The notes under the pieces are model-generated. The model made no database searches and was not told the DNA's origin. It saw only the letters and a list, made by a program, of their open reading frames with translations. 64,000 nucleotides of DNA from Deltaproteobacteria bacterium (lineage in GTDB: Bacteria; Myxococcota_A; Polyangia; Polyangiales; Ga0077539): positions 1 to 64,000 of the forward strand of contig JADJAE010000042.1 of assembly GCA_016704445.1 (NCBI GenBank), in the 5' to 3' direction. A program made the translations under genes and the position numbers. This document shows, in pieces, positions 46,989-54,770 of the stretch (position 1 is its first letter; each line of letters starts with the position of its first letter).

Positions 46989-49900
46989 ATGCAGGCTCCC
47001 TCTTTTGCCTTGTTGAGAGTGCTGATGGTGGCCGCCGCCATCGCCTCGTGCAGCGACCAGTCGGTGGTCTCCTCGACCGACGGCTCCGCCGACGGGACCT
47101 CCGTCACCGACGCGGTGGTCTCGGACGTCCCTCGCCGCGGCTGCGGTCTGGTGACCTGCGCCAGCGCGGGCGCGACGTGCGGACCCATCGGCGACGGCTG
47201 CGGCGGAGTGCTTCACTGCGGCGACTGCGCGGCGCCGCAGACCTGCGGCGGCGGCGGGCGCTTGAGCCAGTGCGGCGGCTCCTCGGGCTGTGTCCCTCGC
47301 ACCTGCGCGGCGCTCGGCGTGAGCTGCGGCCCGGCGGGCGACGGCTGCGGCGGACTGCTCGAGTGCGGGAGCTGTCCCGACGGGCAGAGCTGCGGCGGCG
47401 GCGGACGGCCCGGGGTCTGCGGCGCGGGCGGGGCCTCGGACGCGGCGGCGGCGTGCGCTCCTCGCACCTGCGCGAGCGCGGGCGCCACCTGCGGGGCGGT
47501 CTCCGACGGCTGCGGCGGACTGCTGATGTGCGGCTCCTGCCCGGCGGGCCAGAGCTGCGGCGGCGGCGGAGTGCCTGGCCGCTGCGGAGGCAGCGCGTGC
47601 GTGCCTCGCACCTGCGCGAGCGCGGGAGCCACCTGCGGCCCGGTCGCCGATGGCTGCGGCGGACTGCTGATGTGCGGCACCTGCGCGGGGGCTGAGGCCT
47701 GCGGCGGCGGCGGGCGCGCCAGCGTGTGCGGCGTCCCCGGCGGCAGCAGCGCGTGCGTGCCTCGCACCTGCGCGAGCGCGGGCGCCACCTGCGGACCGGT
47801 GTCCGACGGCTGCGGCGGGCTCCTGATGTGCGGCACCTGCCCGGCGGGCCAGACCTGCGGCGGCGGCGGCCGGCCGAGCGTCTGCGGCGCAGGCGGATCG
47901 GCGGACGCAGGGAGCGCGTGCGTTCGACGTACCTGCGCGAGCGCCGGCGCCAACTGCGGTCCGGTCTCCGACGGCTGCGGGGGACTGCTGATGTGCGGCG
48001 CCTGCGCGGCGGGCACCACCTGCGGCGGCGGCGGTCGCGCCAGCGTGTGCGGCTCGGGCGGAGCGCCGGACGCGGGGCGCAGCTGCGTGCCTCGCACCTG
48101 CGCGAGCGCGGCGGCCAACTGCGGCCCGGTGTCCGACGGCTGCGGCGGACTGCTGATGTGCGGCACCTGCGCGGCGGGCACCACCTGCGGCGGCGGCGGC
48201 GTGGCGAGCGTCTGCGGCGCGCCCCGATGCGTGCCTCGCACCTGCTCCACGGCCCGCGCCAACTGCGGCCCGGTGGCCGACGGCTGCGGCGGGCTCCTGA
48301 TGTGCGGCTCCTGCGCGCCGGGCACCACCTGCGGCGGCGGCGGGATGCCGAGCGTCTGCGGCGCGCCCGGAGGATCGTCCGCGTGCACCGGCCTCTGCCT
48401 TCGCCGGGCGATGTGCTCGGGCGGAGCGACGACCACCATCTCGGGCACCGTGGTGACCCCGGCGCTGACCGCCCCCGACCCGCTCTACAACGCCGTGGTC
48501 TACATCCCCAACGCGGCGGTCGCTCCCTTCGCGCCGGGCGTCTCGTGCGACCGCTGCGGCGCCGCGACGTCGGGCTCCCCGGTGGTGAGCGCCGTCACCG
48601 GCCCCGACGGGCGCTTCGTGCTCCGCGACGTGCCGGTGGGCGCCAACATCCCGCTGGTGATCCAGCTCGGTCGCTGGCGTCGCCAGGTGACCATCAGCAA
48701 CGTGGCGTCGTGCGTCGACAACGCGCTGCCCACCACGCTCACCCGCCTGCCTCGCAACCGCACCGAGGGTGACATCCCCCTGATGGCGATGGTCACCGGC
48801 AACGTCGACGCGCTCGAGTGCGTGCTCCGCAAGATCGGCATCTCGGACTCCGAGTTCACCACCCCGGCGGGCGGCGGCCGGGTGCAGCTCTACGTCGCCA
48901 ACGGCGCCGACGCCGGGCGCAACACGCCCCCCGCGAGCGACCTCTACAACACCCCCGCGACGCTCTCGCGCTACGACATGGTGCTCTTCGCCTGCGAGGG
49001 GGCGCACATCGAGAAGCCCCCCGCGGCGCAGCGCAACCTGGTGCAGTACGCCAACGCGGGCGGGCGCGTGTTCACCACGCACTTCAGCTACACGTGGCTC
49101 TACAACATCGCGCCCTTCTCCAGCGTCGCGACCTGGCGCATCCGCCAGTCGAACCCGGGCGACCCCCTCACGGGCATCGTCGACACGTCGTTTCCGCGAG
49201 GCCAGGCCTTCTCGCAGTGGCTGACCATCGTCGGCGCCTCCACCGGGCTCAACCGGATCTCCATCAACGAGCCCCGGCACGACGTCGACGCAGTGGTCGC
49301 CCCGACGGCGCGCTGGATCTACTCGAGCACGCCCTCGACGGTGCAGCACCTCACGTTCAACACCCCCGTCGGGGTCGCGCCGGAGACCCAGTGCGGGCGC
49401 GTGCTCTTCAGCGACTTCCACGTGAGCAACGGGCGCACGAGCGGGCGAACCTTCCCCTCGGAGTGCTCCGGGACGACCCTCACGGCGCAGGAGAAGGTGC
49501 TGGAGTTCATGCTCTTCGACCTCGCGTCGTGCGTGAGCCCCGACCTGCCGCGCCCGACCTCCTGCGCGCCGCGCACCTGCGCCGCGGCGGGCGCCAGCTG
49601 CGGCCCGGTGGGCGACGGCTGCGGCGGGACCCTCAACTGCGGCACCTGCCCGGCGGGCACCACCTGCGGCGGCGGCGGCGTCCCGAGCGTGTGCGGCACC
49701 ACGACCTGCCGCCCGCGCAACTGCGGGGACCAGGGCCTGAGCTGCGGCCCCGCGGGCGACGGCTGCGGGGGGATGCTCAACTGCGGATCGTGCGCGGCGG
49801 GCATGACCTGCGGCGGCGGCGGAACCGTCGGCGTCTGCGGCACCCCCGCGTGTCGACCGGTGACCTGCGCGGCGCAGGGCCTGAGCTGCGGCCCCGCGGG

Positions 49901-50714
49901 CGACGGCTGCGGGGGCCTGCTCAACTGCGGCGCCTGCGCGACCGGCACCTGCGGCGGCGGCGGTCGCCCTGGCGTGTGTGGCTCGCCGTCGTGCACGCCC
50001 ACCACCTGCGCGGCGCAGGGACTGCGGTGCGGACCCGCGGGCGACGGCTGCGGCGGCACCCTCGACTGCGGCGCCTGCGCGGCCGGGACCACCTGCGGCG
50101 GAGGCGGGACGCCGGGCGTCTGCGGATCGACCCCGTGCCGCCCGCAGACCTGCGTGGAGCAGGGGCTCAACTGCGGTCCGGCGGGCGACGGCTGCGGCGG
50201 CACCCTGGAGTGCGGCACCTGCGCGTCGCCGTTGACGTGCGGCGGCGGCGGAACCCCGGGCGTCTGCGGCACCACGACGTGCAGGCCGCAGACGTGCGAG
50301 TCGCAGAGCCTGCGCTGCGGCCCGGCGGGCGACGGCTGCGGCAGCACCCTCGACTGCGGAACCTGCCCGTCGGGCATGACCTGCGGCGGCGGCGGCACCC
50401 CGGGCGTCTGCGGCTCGGGCTCGTGCCGGTCGCGTAGCTGCGCCGACCAGGCCATCCAGTGCGGCCCGGCGGGCGACGGCTGCGGCAACCTGATCCAGTG
50501 CGGCAACTGCACGGCGCCGGATAGCTGCGGCGGGGCCGGGATGCCCGGCGTCTGCGGTCGTGGGCCGTGCAGCCCGCGCACCTGCGCCGCGCTCAACGCC
50601 GAGTGCGGCCCGGTCGCGGACGGCTGCGGCGGCCTGCTCGACTGCGGTCCCTGCCCTGCGGGCCAGGCCTGCGGTGGCGGCGGCGTCGCCAACCGCTGCG
50701 GCGCCCCCGGCTGA
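46989..50714 (+). CDS. 1241-residue Cys-rich lipoprotein with two 8-repeat arrays
   Basis: The ATG at 46989 gives a lipoprotein signal (MQAPSFALLRVLMVAAAIAS, then C); a GTG at 46974 with GGGAG upstream is a close alternative. The protein has eight tandem units (about residues 50-460), a middle region, and eight more units (about 857-1240). Each unit has eight Cys with spacing C-x4-C-x6-C-x6-C-x5-C-x2-C-x5-C-x8-C and ends with CGGGG and VCG. The middle has a carboxypeptidase-regulatory-like beta domain (VTGPDGRFVLRDVPVGANIP) and a region resembling ThuA/class I GATase folds (YDMVLFACEGAHIEKPPAAQ then GGRVFTTHFSYTWLYN). A surface role is likely; a ligand is not known. Confidence 0.8.
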   Translation: MQAPSFALLRVLMVAAAIASCSDQSVVSSTDGSADGTSVTDAVVSDVPRRGCGLVTCASAGATCGPIGDGCGGVLHCGDCAAPQTCGGGGRLSQCGGSSGCVPRTCAALGVSCGPAGDGCGGLLECGSCPDGQSCGGGGRPGVCGAGGASDAAAACAPRTCASAGATCGAVSDGCGGLLMCGSCPAGQSCGGGGVPGRCGGSACVPRTCASAGATCGPVADGCGGLLMCGTCAGAEACGGGGRASVCGVPGGSSACVPRTCASAGATCGPVSDGCGGLLMCGTCPAGQTCGGGGRPSVCGAGGSADAGSACVRRTCASAGANCGPVSDGCGGLLMCGACAAGTTCGGGGRASVCGSGGAPDAGRSCVPRTCASAAANCGPVSDGCGGLLMCGTCAAGTTCGGGGVASVCGAPRCVPRTCSTARANCGPVADGCGGLLMCGSCAPGTTCGGGGMPSVCGAPGGSSACTGLCLRRAMCSGGATTTISGTVVTPALTAPDPLYNAVVYIPNAAVAPFAPGVSCDRCGAATSGSPVVSAVTGPDGRFVLRDVPVGANIPLVIQLGRWRRQVTISNVASCVDNALPTTLTRLPRNRTEGDIPLMAMVTGNVDALECVLRKIGISDSEFTTPAGGGRVQLYVANGADAGRNTPPASDLYNTPATLSRYDMVLFACEGAHIEKPPAAQRNLVQYANAGGRVFTTHFSYTWLYNIAPFSSVATWRIRQSNPGDPLTGIVDTSFPRGQAFSQWLTIVGASTGLNRISINEPRHDVDAVVAPTARWIYSSTPSTVQHLTFNTPVGVAPETQCGRVLFSDFHVSNGRTSGRTFPSECSGTTLTAQEKVLEFMLFDLASCVSPDLPRPTSCAPRTCAAAGASCGPVGDGCGGTLNCGTCPAGTTCGGGGVPSVCGTTTCRPRNCGDQGLSCGPAGDGCGGMLNCGSCAAGMTCGGGGTVGVCGTPACRPVTCAAQGLSCGPAGDGCGGLLNCGACATGTCGGGGRPGVCGSPSCTPTTCAAQGLRCGPAGDGCGGTLDCGACAAGTTCGGGGTPGVCGSTPCRPQTCVEQGLNCGPAGDGCGGTLECGTCASPLTCGGGGTPGVCGTTTCRPQTCESQSLRCGPAGDGCGSTLDCGTCPSGMTCGGGGTPGVCGSGSCRSRSCADQAIQCGPAGDGCGNLIQCGNCTAPDSCGGAGMPGVCGRGPCSPRTCAALNAECGPVADGCGGLLDCGPCPAGQACGGGGVANRCGAPG
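47142..48371 (+). repeat. First array of eight Cys-rich repeat units
   Basis: Eight in-frame units of about 46-55 codons encode the eight-Cys motif. DNA identity between neighbours is high, especially around the codons for DGCGGLLMCG. Units 3-8 of this array resemble each other more than they resemble the second array, suggesting local duplication or gene conversion. Confidence 0.8.
49558..50711 (+). repeat. Second array of eight Cys-rich repeat units
   Basis: Eight further units with the same Cys spacing run to the end of the gene. Most carry CGPAGDGCGG in place of the CGPVSDGCGG usual in the first array, so the arrays have drifted apart or expanded separately. Confidence 0.8.
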
Positions 50715-50773
50715 GCGAAGGGCCGGTCCTTCGACCGGCCACCCGGTCCAGTGCTACGCCTGCGGGCGAAGCC

Positions 50774-51565
50774 ATGGACCTCCGCAAGAGCCTCTTCATC
50801 CTCCCCAACCTCTTCACCGTCTCGAGCATCTTCTGTGGCTTCAACGCCATCCGGCTGCTCTCCACGGCAGAGTCCCCCTCGGTCGACCCAGCGCGCTACC
50901 AGTCCGCCGCGCTGCTGCTGGTCTTCGCGATGTTCTTCGACATCATCGACGGCCGCGTGGCGAGGCTCACCCGCACCCAGTCCGCGTTCGGGCTCCAGTT
51001 CGACTCCCTCGCCGACGTCATCTCCTTCGGCGTCGCCCCGGCGCTGCTCGCGTGGCGCTGGGCGCTCGCGCCGCTCGGCGACCTCGGCGTCGCCGTGTGC
51101 TTCCTCTACGTCGCCTGCGGGGCCATCCGGCTCGCGCGCTTCAACGTGATCGCCACCCGCGAGGCCGGCGTCTCCACGAAGCCCGGCAAGTACATTGTCG
51201 GGCTGCCGATCCCTGGCGCCGCGGGGATGCTCATCGCGCTGGTGCTCGCCAACCACTCGGTGCACGGTCGGCTCTTCGCGCACCCCGCCGCGGTGGCCCT
51301 GCTCATCGCGGTGCTCTCCGCGCTGATGGTGAGCACGGTGAACTTCCGCTCCTTCAAGGACGTGCGCCTCACCGGCTGGCGGCCGCTGGCCATCATCGCC
51401 GCGGGCGTCTCCAGCACCGTGCTCGTGGGCGCCTGGCTCGGCCCGGCCTTCGCGCTGCCGTGGCTGCTCGGCTGCTATCTCACCTTCGGCCTCGTCGAGA
51501 GCGCCGTCACCGTCGGCCGCAGGCACCGCCGTCGCCGCGTCGAGCGCACCTCCCTCAACGACTGA
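50774..51565 (+). CDS. pssA: CDP-diacylglycerol-serine O-phosphatidyltransferase
   Basis: The ATG at 50774 gives 263 residues (MDLRKSLFILPNLFTVSSIF). The enzyme makes phosphatidylserine from CDP-diacylglycerol and serine in the inner membrane. The CDP-alcohol phosphotransferase motif is complete: FDIIDGRVARLTRT followed by SAFGLQFDSLADVISFG, i.e. DG-x2-AR-x8-G-x3-D-x3-D. About seven membrane helices are present, with a basic tail (GRRHRRRRVERTSL). The gene begins 59 bp after the giant lipoprotein gene. Confidence 0.93.
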   Translation: MDLRKSLFILPNLFTVSSIFCGFNAIRLLSTAESPSVDPARYQSAALLLVFAMFFDIIDGRVARLTRTQSAFGLQFDSLADVISFGVAPALLAWRWALAPLGDLGVAVCFLYVACGAIRLARFNVIATREAGVSTKPGKYIVGLPIPGAAGMLIALVLANHSVHGRLFAHPAAVALLIAVLSALMVSTVNFRSFKDVRLTGWRPLAIIAAGVSSTVLVGAWLGPAFALPWLLGCYLTFGLVESAVTVGRRHRRRRVERTSLND

Positions 51566-51674
51566 TCCTCCGAGGAGGGCTGCGGTCGGGACGACGGCCA
51601 CGGCTGTCGCAGCCCGATGGGCCGCGGTCTGGCGGATGTGGTCGTCGTCCCGGCCGCAGCCAGTGATCCCCGTC

Positions 51675-52862
51675 TCAGAAGTGCGAATGCCTCTCCTGAT
51701 CGCGGCCCTGTGTCAAGCGGTCCTCGGGAGGATTCGCGCTACGGCGACCGTCCGGGCGGCGCTGGGCGTCGATCATCGCGCGGAGCTGGTCGCGCAGCCG
51801 GGTGAGGTCCTCGCGCTCCTTGATCGGGAGGAAGCGTGAGCGGGCTCCGTCGCGCTCGACGTGCAGATAGGCCGTTTCGTTCCACCAGGTGAGCTCTCCG
51901 ATGAGGCGCTCGAACTGTATCGCCTCGCGCCCGTCGACCTGCTTCGTGACGACGCACCACGTCCACGGGTGCTCGCCCTCCAGCGCCTCGAGGTCGATCC
52001 AGAGCGTGTTGGTGTTGAAGAGCGGAAAGGCCTCGTCGGGGAAGGTCCCGGGCAGCCGGAACGTCTCGGCCAGCACCAGCCTCCCGTCGCGCAGCACGGG
52101 CAGGCCACCCCGGTCGCCGGTCACCTTGGAGACGAGCTCCACGGAGATCTTCGCCCCGCTCCGTCGGTGCATCGCGTAGAGCGCCGGGTCGATCGTCGCG
52201 CCCAGGTTGTCGACGTTGGACACCAGCACCGTGCGAACGCCCGTCCGGCGAAGCTCTCCCAGCACCCCGGCGAGCTGCAGCGCCTCCGGGAGGTCGCCGT
52301 GCCCGGTGGAGTAGGGCGAGGGCATACCATCCCGGGTAAGAAACAGATCGCCCGTGGAGGTGACGCGGAGGCTCACGAACTGCGGCGCGAGCCTCACCCG
52401 AGAGCGGGAGCCGAGCGCGCTCGCGATGGCGTCGTGCGTGGCGAAGCTGGTCATGAGGACGGCGGGGACGGCGCCGTCCCAGCGGCGCACGTCGTCGAGC
52501 TTCAGATCGAGAAAGCGGGGGTCTCCCGGGTACGGCACCGTGGCCAGGGCCTTCACCGTCGAGCCGAAGCGGGTGGCCATGCCGCCGGCGAGGATGACCA
52601 CCGCGAGCTCACCCCGGAGCAGCGCGGCGGTGCCTTCGGCCTCCAGGGTCCGGCGTTCGGCGGAGCCCGGGCGCGGCGGACGCTGCGCGCAGTCCGAGGG
52701 CGGCACCGAGATGGGAGCCCGGATGCGGTGTAGCGACGAGAGGTCACCCCCGGCGGCGCGGAGCTTCTCGCAGAGGGCGTTCATCGGGATGCGGTCGGAG
52801 TGGAAGCGCTCGAGGACATGCGCCAGGTCGAACGGAGAGGTTCCGGGGGGCGGTGTTCCCAT
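51675..52862 (-). CDS. UDPGP-type UTP-sugar-1-phosphate uridylyltransferase
   Basis: The product has 395 residues. The nucleotide-binding loop is LAVVILAGGMATRFGSTVKA, as in UGP/AGX-type pyrophosphorylases, which make UDP-glucose or UDP-GlcNAc from UTP and sugar-1-phosphate. GHGDLPEALQLAGVLGELRR contains the conserved GHGD sugar-recognition stretch. VSNVDNLGATIDPALYAMHR matches the metal/UTP site. FPLFNTNTLWIDLEALE completes the pattern. The precise sugar is undetermined. It could feed the epimerase at 39.8 kb and the exopolysaccharide cluster. It is divergent from the hybrid histidine kinase. Confidence 0.88.
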   Translation of the reverse strand: MGTPPPGTSPFDLAHVLERFHSDRIPMNALCEKLRAAGGDLSSLHRIRAPISVPPSDCAQRPPRPGSAERRTLEAEGTAALLRGELAVVILAGGMATRFGSTVKALATVPYPGDPRFLDLKLDDVRRWDGAVPAVLMTSFATHDAIASALGSRSRVRLAPQFVSLRVTSTGDLFLTRDGMPSPYSTGHGDLPEALQLAGVLGELRRTGVRTVLVSNVDNLGATIDPALYAMHRRSGAKISVELVSKVTGDRGGLPVLRDGRLVLAETFRLPGTFPDEAFPLFNTNTLWIDLEALEGEHPWTWCVVTKQVDGREAIQFERLIGELTWWNETAYLHVERDGARSRFLPIKEREDLTRLRDQLRAMIDAQRRPDGRRSANPPEDRLTQGRDQERHSHF

Positions 52863-53111
52863 CAGGAAGGTCCTTCATCGGGCGGGTTGAGGGCTCCGGG
52901 GGCCACGGTGACGCCCGTATGATCGAGCGCAGTGCACAGGGCGGACCGAAGCGCCCCAGGCCGCAGTAGCAGGCGAGCAGCGCGTGCGGACCGTCGGCGC
53001 TTTCGCCACGGGCGCCCGCCCCGCAGTCGCAAGGTCGCCACAGCCGCGGCCTCGCGGAAGATGATGGACGCCGCTGGCCGGGACCGGCGCCCGGCTCGAT
53101 AACTGCGGCCG

Positions 53112-54506
53112 ATGAACGCCCGGGGCTCCGACTTCGCGCAGCTCTTCGACCGATCACCGACGCCGTACGTGGTGCTCGATCGCTCGCAGCGCATCGTGAC
53201 GGCCAACGAGGCGTACCTCCTGGCGACGGGGCGACGCCTCGACGAGCTCGTCGGGCGTCATCTCCGCGAGGTTCTCCCTGACGAGCACGACGACGCGAGC
53301 GCCGCCTGCCTTCGAGAGTCGATGGAGCGCGAGCACGCGGCGCGCGCCGCCGCCGAGCGGGCCAACCGGCTGAAGGACGAGTTCCTGGCGACGGTGAGCC
53401 ACGAGCTGCGCACGCCGCTCACCTCGATGCTCGGCTGGGTGCAGATGCTCCGCGTGGGTAAGCTGTCCGAGGAGCAGGGGCGGCGGGCGCTGGAGACCAT
53501 CGAGCGCAACGCGCGGGCGCAGGCCCAGCTCATCGACGACCTGCTCGACGTGAGCCGCATCCTCGTGGGCAAGCTCCGGCTCGACGTGGCGGACGCCAAC
53601 GTCGGCGACGTGGTGGAGTCCGCGGTGGAGTCCGTGCGCATCGCCGCCGACGCTCGCGGCGTACGGCTGCACGCGCTGCTCGACTCATCGGCGTACGTGC
53701 GAGGCGACCGCGCGCGGCTGCAGCAGATCGTCTGGAACCTCCTCTCCAACGCCGTGAAGTTCACCCCCCGAGGGGGCGCGGCGAGGGTGGTCGCGGCGAG
53801 GCTCGGAGCGATCGTGGAGATCACCGTCAGCGACTCCGGGCGGGGCATCGCGCCGGAGTTTCTGCCGCACGTCTTCGAGCGCTTCAGCCAGGAGGAGGGC
53901 AGCACCACGCGGCGGCACGGAGGGCTCGGCCTGGGGCTCGCGATCGTGAAGCACCTGACCGAGCTCCACGGCGGCAGCGTCATCGTGCAGAGCGAGGGGG
54001 AGGGCCTCGGGAGCACGTTCACGCTGCGCCTGCCGCTGGCCGCGCGGAGCCCGGGGCTGGAAGGCGCGGGGGTGTCCCCGGCGGGGGAGACGCTCGACCT
54101 CGCGGCCTCCGGGGCCCTGCGCGGGGTGCGCCTCGTGGTGGTCGATGACGAGCCCGACACGCGCGACCTTCTGCGCGCGCTGCTCGAGCGCTGCGGGGCC
54201 GTGGTGGAGGTCGCGGGATCCGCGGCCGAGGGGCTGACGCTGCTGCGGCGCACGAAGCCCGACCTGCTGCTCTCGGACCTGGGGATGCCCGACGAGGACG
54301 GCTACGAACTCATCCGCAAGGTGCGCGCGCTCCCCGCGGCCGAGGGCGGCCGTACCCCGGCGGTGGCGCTCACCGTCTGCGCCCGCGCGGAGGACCGCAC
54401 GCGCGTCCTGCTCAGCGGCTTCCGGGCCCACGTGCCGAAGCCCGTCGAGCCGGCCGAGCTCGTGGCGGTGCTTGCGTCGCTCCTGCCGCCGCGCGAAGAG
54501 GTCTAA
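53112..54506 (+). CDS. Hybrid histidine kinase (PAS-HisKA-HATPase-REC)
   Basis: The product has 464 residues and appears soluble. A short PAS domain (SPTPYVVLDRSQRIVTANEA) precedes the dimerisation/phospho-acceptor helix with H97 in ATVSHELRTPLTSMLGWVQM. The ATPase domain has the N box NLLSNAVKFTPRGG, G1 SDSGRGI and G2 GGLGLGLAIVKHLTELHGG. A linker leads to a receiver domain (VVVDDEPDTRDLLRALLER) with the phospho-acceptor D389 in LLLSDLGMPDEDGYELIRKV and a late Lys in HVPKPVEP. No DNA-binding output domain is present, so an unlinked partner must pass on the signal. The next small gene is 5 bp downstream. Confidence 0.93.
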   Translation: MNARGSDFAQLFDRSPTPYVVLDRSQRIVTANEAYLLATGRRLDELVGRHLREVLPDEHDDASAACLRESMEREHAARAAAERANRLKDEFLATVSHELRTPLTSMLGWVQMLRVGKLSEEQGRRALETIERNARAQAQLIDDLLDVSRILVGKLRLDVADANVGDVVESAVESVRIAADARGVRLHALLDSSAYVRGDRARLQQIVWNLLSNAVKFTPRGGAARVVAARLGAIVEITVSDSGRGIAPEFLPHVFERFSQEEGSTTRRHGGLGLGLAIVKHLTELHGGSVIVQSEGEGLGSTFTLRLPLAARSPGLEGAGVSPAGETLDLAASGALRGVRLVVVDDEPDTRDLLRALLERCGAVVEVAGSAAEGLTLLRRTKPDLLLSDLGMPDEDGYELIRKVRALPAAEGGRTPAVALTVCARAEDRTRVLLSGFRAHVPKPVEPAELVAVLASLLPPREEV

Positions 54507-54511
54507 ACCCA

Positions 54512-54763
54512 ATGACCCGCACCTGGTCCCAGGACACCGCCGCCGGCGACACCATCACCGTGACCATCGACCGGGTGGGCGTCGCCGTGTCGGTGCTCGC
54601 CATCGACGGCCGACGCGAGGGCTACACCGGCTCGCTGGAGTCCTTCGAGGAGGAGTGGGCGGCGTGGCTGGGCGCCGCCTTCGCCGACGTGATGGAGGAG
54701 ATCCGCGAGGCCGTCGACGTGGCGCGGGGCGCGGCCGACGACGACGACGACATGATCCCGTAG
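54512..54763 (+). CDS. Small acidic hypothetical protein
   Basis: The product has 83 residues. The sequence is strongly acidic at the C terminus (ADDDDDMIP), with an N-terminal beta-like stretch (TITVTIDRVGVAVSVLAIDG) and a Trp-containing helix (EEEWAAWLGAAFADVMEEIR). No motif is recognised. It sits between the hybrid histidine kinase (5 bp) and the DUF2791-like ATPase (7 bp), so all three are probably co-transcribed. It could be a small adaptor, but nothing in the sequence shows that. Confidence 0.6.
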   Translation: MTRTWSQDTAAGDTITVTIDRVGVAVSVLAIDGRREGYTGSLESFEEEWAAWLGAAFADVMEEIREAVDVARGAADDDDDMIP

Positions 54764-54770
54764 GGCGGCG

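Noticed and set aside
47142..50711. CRISPR-like repeat array
   Set aside because: The repeats are in-frame codon repeats of a Cys-rich protein with units of about 150 bp; no short repeat-spacer pattern and no cas genes.
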